A stretch of DNA of 64,000 nucleotides from Persicaria tinctoria (Eukaryota > Streptophyta > Magnoliopsida > Caryophyllales > Polygonaceae): assembly GCA_037127255.1 (NCBI GenBank), contig JBANSL010000004.1, positions 72,748,627 through 72,812,626 on the forward strand. The letters run 5' to 3'. Below are positions 22,638 through 34,820 of the stretch, piece after piece (within the stretch, counting starts at the first letter, position 1; each line of letters starts with the position of its first letter). The notes beneath the pieces are model-generated. The model was given only the letters and a program-made list of their open reading frames with translations. It did no database searches and had not been told where the DNA came from. The position numbers and the translations under genes are program-made.

Positions 22638-24122
22638 ATGACGAACGATAGCGACCCCAACCCTTCCCCTACCCCACCTGCTGGCATTACTGCTGATACT
22701 ATGCAGTTCATTATTGACTCTGCTGTCCAAAAGTCTACTCTGGTGACGCGACAGGAACTGGCAGAGGCTGAAAATCGTCGAGCTATCGAACGTAAAGAGG
22801 ACCACCTATGGTTATCTGACCTCATCAAACAGGCGGTTGCTCGGCAATGGGAGGAGTCAAAACAGGCGGAGGCTTCTGGATCTACACCTCCTTCTGGAGG
22901 AAAACCGCCTCCACCACCCCCAGATACTACACCACCTTCGGGTACTATGCCCCCTACAGGTAATCAGCAACCTGCAGGTAACACCTTTTATTCAGCTCAT
23001 CCTCCTCCTTCTGGTCAATTACATTATCAGCTGCGATCTGCTACTACTAATCCTTTTCCTAGAGAGCATGACAACGATACTTTAGCGGGCTTCAATGGCC
23101 ACCAGGATCGCCATGAGCACCATCACCCACGGCAGCAGCAAGGCCGACCCCATCAGCGTCCACAGCAGTCATTCTATACTCGTGCTAACTGGGATGATAG
23201 CCGTAGCAATAATGATCTGAATGAGACACCACATTTGGAGGATGCTTACCATGAGGTAAATCCTAACTTTGATGATTTACCCCCTCCTAATTTTGGTCAT
23301 CCTAGATTTGATAATGCTCAAGCTATTCAGAGACGAGATGTTAAGCTTAAATTAGAAACTTTTGATGGTAATACTGATCCTGAAGCTTATCTTGTCTGGG
23401 AAAATCATACTGACTATCTGCTTGAACATTTACGCTATGAGGAAACGGAGAAATTGGAAGTTGTTATATTGCATTTAGTAGGGAAAGCTCGCAACTGGTG
23501 GTTCCGCACTCGTGAGATGCGCCGCCGTCAGGACAAGCAACCTGTTGAAACTTGGCCACAACTTCGCTTTCTCCTCAAGAAGAGACATGTGCCTGAGGAA
23601 TACACGGAGTCCATGAGGATGCAGCTCGCTTCCTGCCGACAAGGGACTCGCTCGCCGAATGACTTCAGGGATGAACTTGAACGACTTTCCCATCAGGCTA
23701 ATGTTTATCTTACTGAACGTGCTTTGTGTACTCAATTTCTTGCTGGTCTTAATATTTCTATTAAAAATCCTTTAGCTATCCATTCCATTAGAGATATTAA
23801 CACTTTGACTCATAAAGCACAGCTTCTGTATGAGCAACAGCAGCAGCAACTTCGACAACAACGGACCAGATTCGATCAAACCTCCTAAGGTCGCAGGTTT
23901 GTTCCCTTTAACCCTTCTGGTCAATCTAAGCCTTCTACTTCTAACCCTTCTATGTAGCAAAAGGGAGTTTCCAACTCACCTCAACAGGGTTATCAGGTTG
24001 AAACTAGAAGAGTTGCTGCACCTTCTACAGATCGCAACAAAGACATCCGCTGCTTCACTTGTGGTGGTTCTGGGCATGTCTATCGCAATTGCCCTCAGAA
24101 AAGGAAGGTTCTTCTCAATGAT
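22638..24122 (+). pseudogene. Gypsy gag with CCHC knuckle, two stops
   Basis: Starts ATG at 22638 (MTNDSDPNPSPTPPAGITAD). A Pro/Gln/His-rich N-terminus precedes the retrotransposon gag core (VKLKLETFDGNTDPEAYLVW, EETEKLEVVILHLVGKARNW, WPQLRFLLKKRHVPEEYTES, CRQGTRSPNDFRDELERLSH). In-frame TAA at 23886-23888 and TAG near 23955 interrupt the linker before the knuckle CFTCGGSGHVYRNC (near 24047-24090). Both stops fit C-to-T changes of Gln codons. The knuckle frame continues without a stop into protease. Confidence 0.88.
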
Positions 24123-27100
24123 TTGGGAGACCATTACTATGACGAGGAGCCTCCTGAGGACCATGTAATTTCGAGTGAAGTGGAGGAGGACCAGCCGTCT
24201 GAACCTCTTGAGGAGATCGACACATCAGAATATGACAACGTGCTCTGCCTTGTCAACCGGCGGGTCCTACACATTCAGGAATCTCCCATGGCTGATCAAA
24301 GGGAGACCATATTCCACACCAGTTGTGTGGTTCGCGAAGCTACCTTGACTCTAATCATCGACGGTGGGAGTTGCTGCAATCTCATCAATGAAAAGGTAGT
24401 AGATTTCCTCCATTTACCTACTACTCCTAGAGCTACTCACTATGGTCTAAATGGCATTACTGATGATGGATCTGATATAATGGTCACCAAACAATGTTTA
24501 GTTTCCCTTTCTATTGGATCATATCATGACAAAATATTATGTGATGTTGCTCGCATGGATTGTAGTCATATCTTGTTAGGGCGTCCTTGGTTATATGATC
24601 GTAATGTCCTTCATGATGGTCGTGCAAATACATATGCTTTCACCTATGACGGGAGGAGAGTTACTCTCCTACCCTTATCGCAACATATTATTCTGAAGGA
24701 CCAGGTTCGCAAGCAACAACAAAAGAACGCCGAAAGAGAAGCTGAAAGATTGGAGAAGCTCAAAGGGAGCTCGGCTGCACCAGCCGCACCCGCGGCCCCA
24801 GAAGCCGCGCCCGCGGCCCCAGCAGCAGCGCCCGCCGCCGCCCCTGCTGCCCCCTTGCCGACTTCTCCTCCCCATTCGACGCCATCCAAGCCCTCTTCTG
24901 CATCACTTCAGGGCTCCGTGGAACGTCGATCGCTGGTCTCTAACCCTCAGCAAGGGACCATCACATGGAATGCTCATCGACCTCATATTCTTCTGGTAAT
25001 GAAACAAGTATTACTTAATGTTGAATTGAGTCATATTCCTGCACCTATTGCTGCTCTTCTGCAGGATTATTTGGATGTGCTTCCAGCTGAACTACCCCAA
25101 GGCTTGCCTCCTATTAGAGGTATTGAGCACCAGATTGACTTTGTGCCTGGAGCAGCCTTGCCTAATCGCGCCGCTTATAGAGCTAGTCCTGAGGAGACAA
25201 ATGAGCTGCAAGGCCAGGTCACCGATTTGATGGATAAAGGCTTTATTCGTGAAAGCCTGTCTCCCTATGCCGTGCCTGTCATTTTGGTTCCAAAGAAGGA
25301 TGGCTCCTGGCGCATGTGTGTTGATTGCCGCGCAATCAACCAAATAACGGTTAAGTATCGCCACCCTATTCCTCGTTTAGATGATATGCTTGATGAACTT
25401 CATGGTGCTGCTATTTTTTCTAAAATTGACCTTAGAAGTGGATATCATCAAATTAGGATGAAACAGGGTGATGAATGGAAAACGGCTTTTAAAACTAGGC
25501 TTATATGAATGGTTAGTAATGCCTTTTGGTTTGACAAATGCACCTTCTACCTTTATGAGGCTTATGAACCATGTGCTTAGAAGACACTTAGGAAAATTTG
25601 TCGTTGTTTATTTTGACGATATCTTAATCTATAGTAAGAATATGTATGATCATTTAAGTCACTTAAAATTGGTCTTTGATTGTCTTAGAAAAGAGAAATT
25701 ATATGCCAATTTGAAGAAGTGTTCTTTTGCATCCAAGTCTACCATTTTTCTTGGTTTTGTAGTGACTGCATCTGGATTAAAGGTGGATGAGGAGAAGATT
25801 CGTGCTATTCAGGAGTGGGCTAGGCCGAACACACCCACCCATGTCCGCTCATTCTTGGGCCTTGCTGGCTTCTATCGACGATTTGTCAAAGACTTCAGCC
25901 TGATTGCCGCCCCCCTACATGAGCTGACAAAGAAAGATGTGACATTTCGCTGGACTGACTCACATCAAAAGGCTTTCGACGCCCTCAAGAACCGCCCGAC
26001 ACACGCCCCAGTGCTGCAGTTACCTGACTTTGCTCAACCTTTTGAGCTCGAGTGTGACGCTTCTAGCACTGGCATTGGAGGGGTCCTGTTGCAGAACAAG
26101 CGTCCCATCGCCTACTTCAGCGAAAAGTTAGGCACCGCTGAGCTCAACTATTCTACCTACGACAAGGAGCTATTTGCATTGGTTCGCTGCTTACAGACTT
26201 GGCAACATTATCTCTGGCCTAAGGAGTTTGTGATTCATTCGGATCATGAAGCTCTTAAGTACCTCAAAGAACAAGTAGTGCTCAGCAGGCGACTTGCTCG
26301 ATGGGTGGAGTTCATAGAGACCTTTTCCTATGTGGTTCACCACAAAAAGGGAAAGGATAATGTGGTCGCTGATGCGCTATCACGAAGGTATGTCCTCTTA
26401 AACCATATGGATGCACATGTTTTGGGTTTTGCATTGATAAAGGAACTGTATGCTTCTGATAGTTTCTTTAAAACTATATATGCTCAATGTGTGTCCAAAG
26501 GTGAAGTAGATTCATTTTTTGTTGATAATGGGTATTTGTTCAAGATGGGGAAGCTTTGTATCCCATCTTCTTCTATTCGCCGATTGTTAACCCAAGAAAT
26601 ACATGAATCTAGGGGACATGAGGGTTTCAAAAAAACTCTAGCTGGACTAAAGGAACATTACTTTTGGCCTAAAATGTCTAATTATGTGTTGAGATTTGTC
26701 AAAAGTTGTGTTACATGTGCTAAAGCCAAATCGAAATCCAATGCTAATGGTCTATACCAACCTTTGCCAATTGCTAATGCCCCTTGGGAAGATGTTTCTA
26801 TGGATTTTATTGTAGGATTGCCTAGAACTTCTAAGGGTTATGATTCCATATTTGTTGTTGTAGACAGATTTTCCAAAATGGCTCATTTTATACCTTGTCA
26901 TAAAACTGATGATCCTATTCATGTTGCTCATTTATTCTTCAAAGATGTTGTTCGCTTACATGGATTGCCATTGTCTATAGTTTCTGACCGTGATCCTAAA
27001 TTCGTAAGCTCTTTTTGGAAAACTTTATGGTCTAAATTGGGTACAAAATTGCTATTTTCTACTTCTTGTCACCCACAAACTGATGGCCAAACTGAGGTCA

Positions 27101-27936
27101 CAAATAGAACTCTTGGGGATCTCCTTAGAGTCATGCTGCGAACTAACCTCCGGAGATGGGAAGATTGTCTACCATTTGTAGAGTTTGCATATAACAGGTC
27201 TAGGCACTCTGCAACTAAGATGACCCCCTTCGAGGTAGTATATGGCCGAAATCCATTAACTCCAGTGGATATGATGCCTCGGCCATATAAGGACAAGGAG
27301 AGCATGGATGCAGCTAAGCAAGTGGACTTCATCAAAAGCTTGCATGAGCGTACCAAGGCGCAGCTGGAAAGGAAGACTGTGTAATACAAGGCCGCGAAGG
27401 ACAAGCATCGCAAGGATGTGCAGTTCAACGTTGGTGATCTGGTCTGGCTGCATCTCAGGAAGGAAAGGTTTCCGCAACAACGAAAATCTAAGCTGGACCC
27501 CAGGGGAGATGGACCATTCAGAGTGGTTCAAAAGATGGGTCCTAATGCATACAAGCTGGATCTCCCTACCGATAAGTACAACGCCCATTCTACATTCAAC
27601 GTCGCCGATCTATCCTTGTTCGTGCCTGACGATGACTCTGACGACGATTTGAGGACAAATCGAAGTCAAGTGGAGGAGTATGATGCCGTTCAAATATCGA
27701 TGACTCCTGGTGACATTGAGGACAACATGAAGGTTCCATTTGATGGCCCTATCACTCGTTCAAGGGCCAAGAAGATTCAAAATGCAACTAAGGCCTTTCT
27801 TGTCCGTCACCATGGGACTTTAGAGCAAGGATTCAGGCCACCCTGGATCACTTGGCTCAAGGTGGCCCCGCCAGCACAGGAAGTGAGCTTACGTCCACAC
27901 ACAGAGCTCATGAAGACTCGTCAGCACCCGCCATGA
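24123..27936 (+). pseudogene. Gypsy pol: protease, RT, RNase H, integrase; one frameshift and one stop
   Basis: Domains in order: aspartic protease (TLIIDGGSCCNLINEK, DCSHILLGRPWLYD); an Ala/Pro low-complexity linker (24773-24870); RT ([38 protein letters not shown], catalytic [11 protein letters not shown]); RNase H ([19 protein letters not shown]); integrase with zinc-binding HESRGHEGF...CVTCAKAK and core [56 protein letters not shown] frameshift near 25497 splits RT between AFKTR and [18 protein letters not shown] at 27382-27384 interrupts the integrase tail. The frame then continues (VWLHLRKERFPQQRKSKLDP) through the start of the 3' LTR at 27681 and ends at 27936. Confidence 0.9.
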
Positions 27937-28938
27937 ACCAAGCCATTCTCGACATGCTCTTGGGTCACTCGGCCGAGTGGGCCAAACACCTTGTCGAGAG
28001 AAGTGGGCCGAGTATCCTATGCTTGGGCCGAGTTACATTAGTTGTTTAATTAAGTTGTTATTTTATGCAATTAGATAAATAAGGTGGAATTTAATTATAT
28101 CTCTTCTAGATATAATACTTGACCACCAAGTTATTAAATATCTATCTTCTTAGGTTTTATTTATCTTAAAGTTATTTACTTATCATTAGATAGAATTAAT
28201 CTATCCAAACCCCTTTCCTTTGCAAGGAAGGATTGGTTAGATATCTCATAGCTTTACTATAAATTGATGTTTCCGCACTTTGAATTAAAGGAGATTGAAT
28301 ATAGAATTGAAGAAACCCTTAACGGATCAAGGGTTCTTCGATTATCAATCCAAAAGCTTTCGTTGTTCTAAGTTTTGAGATCTTTCGGCAACCACACCAA
28401 ACACCCAACCCTCACCTTGTTCTTGTCGAGACCGAGGAGAACAGCCACCCCAGTCTCCTCGACCTCCGCAACGCATCCGAGCACTCCAGCGCTTGGCGGC
28501 ATCCGCGAGCAAGGTCGCTTCCAGCGAGCGAGGCCATCCCTGGCGCCTCGTCCTCGCTCCGCGTCTCCAGTTCCAGGATCCCAGGTGCTCCCGCTCCGGC
28601 TTCCAGTCGCTGACCCACTCGCTCCCAGCGAGAGATCCCGCGCGCGCCCACCTGCTCGCACACCCTGAGGCCGATGCGCCTGTGTGCCCGCGACGTCCGC
28701 GCATCAGCCCTCGTTTCCCTCGCTGTTCTTCGTTCTCACTTTCTGTCGCTATTTCTGTGTTCGCAAGTTGCTGAATATTCTAAGTATTAATTCTGTCGCT
28801 AAATCAGAATTCTAATCACTTGTTTGAATTGTTCCAAATCAGGAGATATTAAAGAGCATTGCAAGATCGGAGCAAATATACGGCGTGGTTCTTGATCTTG
28901 AGCCCACAAGCGAAGGATCGGGTATTCCAAACATATCA
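27681..28938 (+). repeat. 3' LTR of the Gypsy element
   Basis: 1258 bp, the partner of 20384-21640. The pol frame crosses its left border and stops only at 27934-27936. Confidence 0.93.
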
Positions 28939-28943
28939 AGTCT

Positions 28944-30171
28944 TGTCTTGATCTAAAGACAATGTGGAGCTCATGGGAGTCTTGGCTGCCTTGGATTGAT
29001 CCATCTTGAACTTCTTCAAGAGATCCTTAGTGTACTTGCTTTGGTTGACAAAGATCCCTTTCTTGGATTGATGAACTTGTAATCCCAAAAAGAAGTTGAG
29101 TTCACCCATCAAGCTCATCTCAAATTCGCTGCACATGATGTCAGAAAATTCCTTGCACAAAGATGTGTTAGTAGCACCAAATAATATATCATCAACATAA
29201 ATTTGAATAACCAAAATGTCCTTTCCTTTGGTCTTGATAAAAAGAGTTTTGTCGATCAACACCCTTTTAAAATCATTTTCTAAAAGATATTTAGACAAGC
29301 GCTCGTACCAAGCTCTTGGGGCTTGTTTCAAACCATAAAGCGCTTTGTCAAGTTTATAAACATGATTGGGAAATTCTGAACTTTCAAAGCCTGGGGGTTG
29401 AGCAACATAAACTTCTTCCTCCAAGAAACCATTGAGAAAAGCACACTTGACATCCATTTGATATAACTTTATGCTCATAAAAGATGCAAATGCTGATAAA
29501 ATGCGAATGGCTTCAAGCCTAGCTACGGGAGCAAAGGTCTCCTCGTAGTCAATACCTTCCTCTTGATTGTAGCCTTGGGCAACAAGCCTTGCCTTGTTCC
29601 TCACAATCTTACCATTCTCATCCAGCTTGCTTCGAAATACCCATCGAGTGTCAATGACTGATTGATGCTTTGGCCTAGGCTTCAAAGTCCAGACTTTGTT
29701 CCTTTCAAATTCATTAAGTTCACTTTGCATAGCAATAATCCAGTCTGGCTCCTGAAGTGCCTCATTTACCTTCTTTGGCTCAATAAGAGAAACAAACGCG
29801 TTAAAAGCACAAAGATCTTTAAGTTTAGAACGAGTTTGAACACTAGAGGTAGGGTCAGAAATGATATCCTTTAATGAGTGTGATGAGGAGTATTTGAATT
29901 TCCTTTTGCTAGTCTCAGCTCCTTGATTCGTCACACTTGTAGGATTGACTTGTGGTGCATCTGACTTCGTGGTCTTGTTAAGTTCAGTTACAACAGTTTC
30001 TGACATCTCAACACTGTTGGATTGGACACCAAGGGCTTTGGACAAATCTTCAACACCTTGGGCCAATTCTTCAGTGTTAAGAATCGGTTCCTGCGTGTTC
30101 CTTTTCTCTGTGTTCATGGTAGCAGCATCATCACCTTCCTCGTTCTCTTCATGGATGTTAAGATCTATTTA
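28944..30171 (-). pseudogene. Copia reverse transcriptase (RVT_2)
   Basis: An open frame of about 390 codons opens with the acidic linker ([19 protein letters not shown]), then the RT proper: [79 protein letters not shown], and the catalytic [13 protein letters not shown]. It ends [10 protein letters not shown] at the Gypsy insertion. After one AGTCT target copy the frame continues directly into the RNase H part at 20378. The RT block itself has no stop. Confidence 0.92.
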
Positions 30172-30770
30172 ACCTTTTTGGGTTTGAAGGAGCTACGTGT
30201 TTGTTTACCTCGTGTGCATGCATTGCACATGTCAATACCTTTGAAGTCCATCTCAGGTAGCCCTCTTACAAGCCCTTTGGACACAAGCTTCTGTAGTGTA
30301 TGTGGACTCACATGACCGAGTCTCCTGTGCCAGAGCTTTGGATCGTCCGTCAAAGCCTTTAGACAGGTTAAGCTTCCTTGTGCCACTTGATCAGCATTTA
30401 CGGCGTAAATATTGTTGTAACGATATGCAGTTAGAATAACTTCACCTGTATCTTCTCTGCACACTATACATCTTTTCTTGTTAAATCTAACATTGTTACC
30501 ACTATCACATAATTGAGAAACGCTAAGCAGATTATACTTTAAACCATTAACAAGATAGACATTTTTAATACTATGGTTGGAATCACTTCCAACACTACCA
30601 ATACCAACAATGTCGCATTTCCCTTTGTCACCAAGAGTGATTGTTCCCGTGGATTGCTCCTTTAGATCATGAAAGAGAGAACTCTTCCCACTCATATGCC
30701 TCGAACATCCACTATCAATAGTCCATTTGTGTTCTTTCACCTTGGTGATCTCCTGCAAGACAAACATCAA
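30165..30770 (-). pseudogene. Copia protease and GAG-pre-integrase region, integrase core deleted
   Basis: The frame shows the aspartic protease signature WTIDSGCSRHMSG, then LLSVSQLCDSG and the integrase zinc-binding segment LWHRRLGHVSPHTLQKL...CNACTRGKQTRSSFK. Directly after that (near 30172) the frame changes into the acidic linker that normally precedes RT. The whole catalytic integrase core, several hundred codons in this family, is missing. The deletion joint is internal to the element and not caused by the Gypsy insertion. Confidence 0.85.
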
Positions 30771-32566
30771 CCTTTGTGGCTAGACCAATAAGCAAATTTG
30801 GATCCATTGTTGGGGTAAACAATATTTGGTAAAATAGTGCCTTTTGGGACCCAAACTTGTGTTATCCGTTCTTTTCTCAAATGAACAGGAAATGTATTGC
30901 GAATAATATATGGATCCTTTCTTCTATAAGGGCGGGTCTCTTTTACATGTCCCTTTCTCGCACAGTGGTGACATATAGGAGAGGTTCTGCTTCCTTTTGC
31001 CTTTACAAAAGTGGTAATGTGTTGCTTCTTTAAAAACTTTGGATTGTAACCAATACCACTTTTGTTTAGAGAGCTTTGTTGCTCACCCAACATCTTATCG
31101 AGAGTGCCTTTGGATTTGGTAAAACTTATGAGGGCTGTCTGTTGGTCTAGAATCTTATTATTCAGGGAGATCTTCTCGTTCTCTAAGTCACGATGCTCAT
31201 TTCTTAGAGAGGAGAGATCTTGCTTGAGTTCAGATTTCTCTGAGTCAAGTGTCTTGACTTTAATGTCAAGACCTGAATAAGAAGCTTCAAGACCTTTGAC
31301 CCTCATAGACAGATCCTCAAGAGTTCTTTCCTGGTCCACAGTTCTCTTAATAAGAATGTTAGTTTGGGCAATAAGCTTTTCTTCATTGGCAATCATATTG
31401 GAAAGGAATTCCGATAATACCTCTTTTGGACTTTCCATAAGTTCTCTTACAGTAGCTTCAAGCTTTTCATCGTGGGATTCATCTCCAGAAGCCATAAGAC
31501 AAATGTTGGCCTTCTCATCGTCGGAGTCAGAGTCGGAATCACTCCAAGTAGCCACCATGGCTTTCTTCTTCCATTTGTCACCTTTCTTGGGCTGGCTCTT
31601 TGTCTTTTGAGGGCAGTCCTTCACAAGATGATCTGTTTCACCACATTCAAAACAAGACAACGGTTTAGTCTTCTTTTCATACTTGTTGTATTGAGGCTTA
31701 CCTCGAAATTTTGAAGACTCTGATCCATCCTTGTTGTTGAATTGCTTCTTCATTTTGAGAATTCTAGCAAGGCCTCTTGTGATAAGAGCAAAATGATCAT
31801 CCTCATCGTCATCTTCATCTTCGGAATCAGATCCATCCTTGGGCTCATCCTTCTTAGACTTGAGTTCCAAGTTCTTAGTGCTGGTTGGAAGTTCTCCATC
31901 GTCTTCATTAAGGATCATCTCATGCGTGATCAGCTTTCCAAGAAGGTCATCAAGGGGTAGAGTGGTGAGGTCCTGGGCTTCCTCTATAGCTGTTACTTTT
32001 GGACCCCATTTCTCCTTTGGAAGGCACCTCAGTATCTTCCTTACTTTCTCAACGTTGGTAAAGCTCTTGCCGAGAGAGTCAAGGTTGTTGGTGATTTCTG
32101 TGAATCGTGTGAACATGGCCTTGATTGACTCATCAGACTTCATCTTAAAGAGCTCATACTTTCGAAGGAAGATGCTGATCTTGGTGTCTTTCACTTGGCT
32201 CGTTCCTTCATAGGTGACGACCAACTTGTCCCAAATCTCTTTAGCTGACCTACAAGAAGAGATACGGTTAAACTCATCAGTGCTAAGACCACAATAAAGT
32301 AAGTTAATAGCCCTGTAGTTCTTGGAGATGGTTTCAAGATCTGCTTGGTTGTATTCAGACTCCTTCTTTGCAACTTTGGTGTCATTTGGTCCATCCTTCT
32401 CTGGAATCTTCAGACCATTCTCTATAATGTTCCAAAGCTCTAGATCTTGGTCTATGATGAACATCTTCATCAAAGATCTTCAGTGGACAAAGTTGTTTCC
32501 TACAAAGAGTGGCGGTCTGCTTGTGGACCTTCCCTGTGCAAATCCTCCGCTTGCTTCACCAGACAT
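30767..32566 (-). pseudogene. Copia gag (DUF4219/UBN2 plus CCHC knuckles)
   Basis: The start is the ATG at 32566 (MSGEASGGFAQGRSTSRPPL). An in-frame TGA at 32482-32480 interrupts it right after GNNFVH. The frame then runs 568 codons: DLELWNIIENG, RAINLLYCGLSTDEFNRISS, AKEIWDKLVVTYEG (gag-polypeptide of LTR copia type), a CCHC knuckle CFECGETDHLVKDC, a Ser/Asp-rich stretch, a long coiled coil (about residues 350-460 after the break), and a second knuckle CHHCARKGHVKETRP that has lost its last Cys. The acidic and coiled-coil spacer between knuckles is typical of Sirevirus gag. It joins directly to the protease frame. Confidence 0.88.
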
Positions 32567-32610
32567 GATCGAAAACTCACAAGATTGTTAGATCAAGAAC
32601 AGTGAGTAAA

Positions 32611-32622
32611 GCTCTGATACCA
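32611..32622 (-). other. Copia primer-binding site (initiator tRNA-Met type)
   Basis: On the minus strand the 12 bases read TGGTATCAGAGC, complementary to the 3' end of plant initiator tRNA-Met, two bases after the 5' LTR. This fixes the element's orientation as minus. Confidence 0.93.
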
Positions 32623-32624
32623 AA

Positions 32625-33653
32625 TGAAGGTTCGATAATATAAAACAAAGTAATATATAAATAATCTAGAAGGGGGGTTGAATAGAGTATGCCGGTTTTT
32701 CGCAGAAAGTCTCAAGACGTTTGAAGCTCGTGCAAAACCTTTTGAGATTAGACTTAGTGTTTGCTCTGAAAAACCTGAATCACAAAGTTAAACAATTCGA
32801 ACCAAGTGCGGAAATAAGGTAAAGCAAAAGAGTAAAGAACACGAGTAATTGTTTACGAGGTTCAGCGCAACTTGTCCTACGTCCCCGTCTAGGGTTCTTC
32901 CACAACCCTAGGATTCAAAGGCTTTATTGATTGCTTAGCTTAGGATCCTAATAGCTCACCGAGAAGCCTCTCTCCTATACAATTGTAATCTAGTCAACTC
33001 ACGTTCCCTTGGAGTCCTAGACCAATCTAGAAGAGCCCCACCTCTCTCAGCTATCTAGTACAATCCTCTTACTCTCACAAATCAATAGCCTAGTGCAACT
33101 TCCCGAGTTATAAACTCTCGAGTAACACTTGAAATGAATAAATCCTATACGCTCACAGTGACTCTCAAAGTCTTTGAAATAGACAACAAACTCTTGAGCG
33201 CTTAGCAGAGAGACACTTGGAAGACAGATCACTTGAATGAATAAAACTCGTGTAGCACTTGTGTATCTTCTGTCTTCTCCTTCCTTTCCTTTATAAAAGA
33301 GCATGGAGCGTGAGGATCTTCACCACCGGATCTCCAACGGCTCCTTCGAATCAGTTTGATCTTCCAATCTTCTATTTATGGACACTTTGAATCGACATGA
33401 TCTATTTTGAACTGATCTCCTCAATATGTATTAAGGAAGGATATAATCTCGAATATACTTCCTGAAATGGTTAGGCATACATATATATATATATAATATA
33501 ATGGAAGTATATAATAAGATAAAATAATATACGAATAATTAAGATAGGTTTTGTATTTCATCAACTGTTAATGCTCCAAGGCCTTTGACACAAATATCCT
33601 GTCAAAGCCTTTGAAACATCTATTCCGATTTTCATCAAGGGAGGGAGTTATCA
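32625..33653 (-). repeat. 5' LTR of the Copia element
   Basis: 1029 bp, TG...CA. It is near-identical to 16131-17157. The primer-binding site lies two bases inside it, at 32622-32611 on minus. An (AT)n microsatellite lies near 33480. Confidence 0.93.
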
Positions 33654-34820
33654 CATGTGCTTGGGCAGCTTCTGCTGTTCCGAACATGGAGGTAGGACTT
33701 CAATCCCTTCACTGAGTCGGTGGCTAAGCTTGATATGTGGGTTCGTTTCCCTGGCCTGCCTACAAAGTACGTGAGTGACTCTCTTCTTAAAGCAATTGTT
33801 GAAAGGAATCAATTGGGAGATGTGATAAGGGTAGCTGCTTTCAACCCCAACGGAGCAAGGCTCCTTTATCCAAGGGTGTGCATTAGTGCAGACTTGTCGA
33901 AAATTCCTCACAAGAGGGTGTTGGTACCTAATGAAGCCGGGGAACTGGAGTCTTACCCAGTGTGGTTTGAAGACTTCCCCGAAGGATGTGGGAGCTGTGG
34001 TGATGTCGAGCACTCTTTTGAGAATTGCCCAGGGAGAAGGGTATGTAGCAATGGTGGAATCGGACTCATGGGTCCTGGCCCTGAGGATCCCCCTGCGACA
34101 GACAATCCTGGGGAGCAATCCAATGATGGTGGCGCATGGGTCAATGTTGCTAGAAAGAAGAAATCTCTCCCTCCTCCTTCCTTTGGGCATTCTAAGGAGG
34201 GGCTATGGAAAAGCTTTGGAAAGAATGTTGAGCTACTATCGGATACATCCTCAGAAGAGTCGTCAAATGCAACAGGTGTGATCTCCTCCACATCTATCAC
34301 TGAATCTGTTGTTGTGGATGATCTTCCTCCAGTCCCTGAGATTGAGGAATATGTTGTGGTTGATGAGCTCCAAGAGAATGAAGTCGAGGCCCCTAATACT
34401 GAGCACCCAGATGATGCAAACCCAATAGCACTTGAGGCTGATTTCCAAGATCCCGAGTATTACAAAGCCGACGATGAAGAGATGCTTGAAGTTGATGGAG
34501 ACTATGATGGTGAGATCATCACTGGTGGTATCCCTGCGGATTTCACACAGGCAGACTTCGATCGTATGTTGGGTAACATTCCTGCTTCTGCTGAATTTAT
34601 TTTACCCAACCTCTACAATCCTGATTGTCATCCATCTGCTGCTCTCAATCCCCTCGTTGCTCCCTCTGCCTCCCCTTCGGCACAGAGGTTTGAGCAGCAG
34701 GTGATTGAGGGAGCTATCAAGTCCGAGTCGGGCAAGTGTAAACACGGGATCGAGGAAGGTGAAACTGCCTGCTCCAAGCTGATGGGTGGAGGCATCAAAA
34801 GGGGTAAGAATGGAGAGTAA

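Larger units (their letters stand above)
20384..28938 (+). mobile_element. Ty3-gypsy retrotransposon, 8.55 kb, inserted in the Copia pol gene
   Basis: The LTRs are 20384-21640 (1257 bp) and 27681-28938 (1258 bp), both TGATGCCGTTC...GTATTCCAAAC(G/A)TATCA. They differ at about 18 places by eye (98.6% alike), so the insertion is recent. The TSD is AGTCT (20379-20383 and 28939-28943). Order inside is leader, gag, CCHC, protease, RT, RNase H, integrase, i.e. Ty3-gypsy. The integrase ORF runs into the 3' LTR and no chromodomain was recognised, which points to a CRM-like chromovirus, though the clade is not proven. Coding is broken by three stops and one frameshift. Confidence 0.93.
16131..33653 (-). 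mobile_element. Sirevirus-like Ty1-copia retrotransposon (minus strand), split by a Gypsy element
   Basis: LTRs at 32625-33653 (5' LTR) and 16131-17157 (3' LTR) begin TGAAGGTTCG and end GTTATCA on plus, and are about 98% identical by eye (some 20 differences). The TSD is CATGT (16126-16130 and 33654-33658). The primer-binding site TGGTATCAGAGC (minus strand, 32622-32611) matches initiator tRNA-Met, and a purine tract AAGGGGGAGAT precedes the 3' LTR. Minus-strand order is gag, protease with pre-integrase zinc region, RT, RNase H, then an extra 570-aa ORF. Tandem CCHC-type knuckles in gag, the PBS/PPT and the extra ORF after pol fit Sireviruses. Nonsense codons, loss of the integrase core and the 8.5-kb Gypsy insertion make it non-autonomous. 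Confidence 0.92.
13597..34820 (+). pseudogene. LINE ORF1 (DUF4283 plus zinc knuckle), in three pieces
   Basis: The pieces are 13597-13827, 15916-16130 and 33659-34820. Joined at single TSD copies they give exactly 536 codons in one frame, starting MAPPVSDKGKKPMDTESF. A Ser/Pro-rich N-terminus and a short coiled segment (KTLEKQLRKAKIDVQML) are followed by a DUF4283 region (FATVIGNPIEAKEIRRKIKI, DWKFLAAGFQLFPLANSW, then LDMWVRFPGLPTKYVS). A CCHC knuckle (CGSCGDVEHSFENC) comes next, then a long acidic tail. This is the usual nucleic-acid-binding ORF1 of plant L1-like elements. A TAG at 33693-33695 interrupts the DUF4283 end just after FRTWR. With two transposon insertions as well, the gene cannot be functional. 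Confidence 0.88.
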
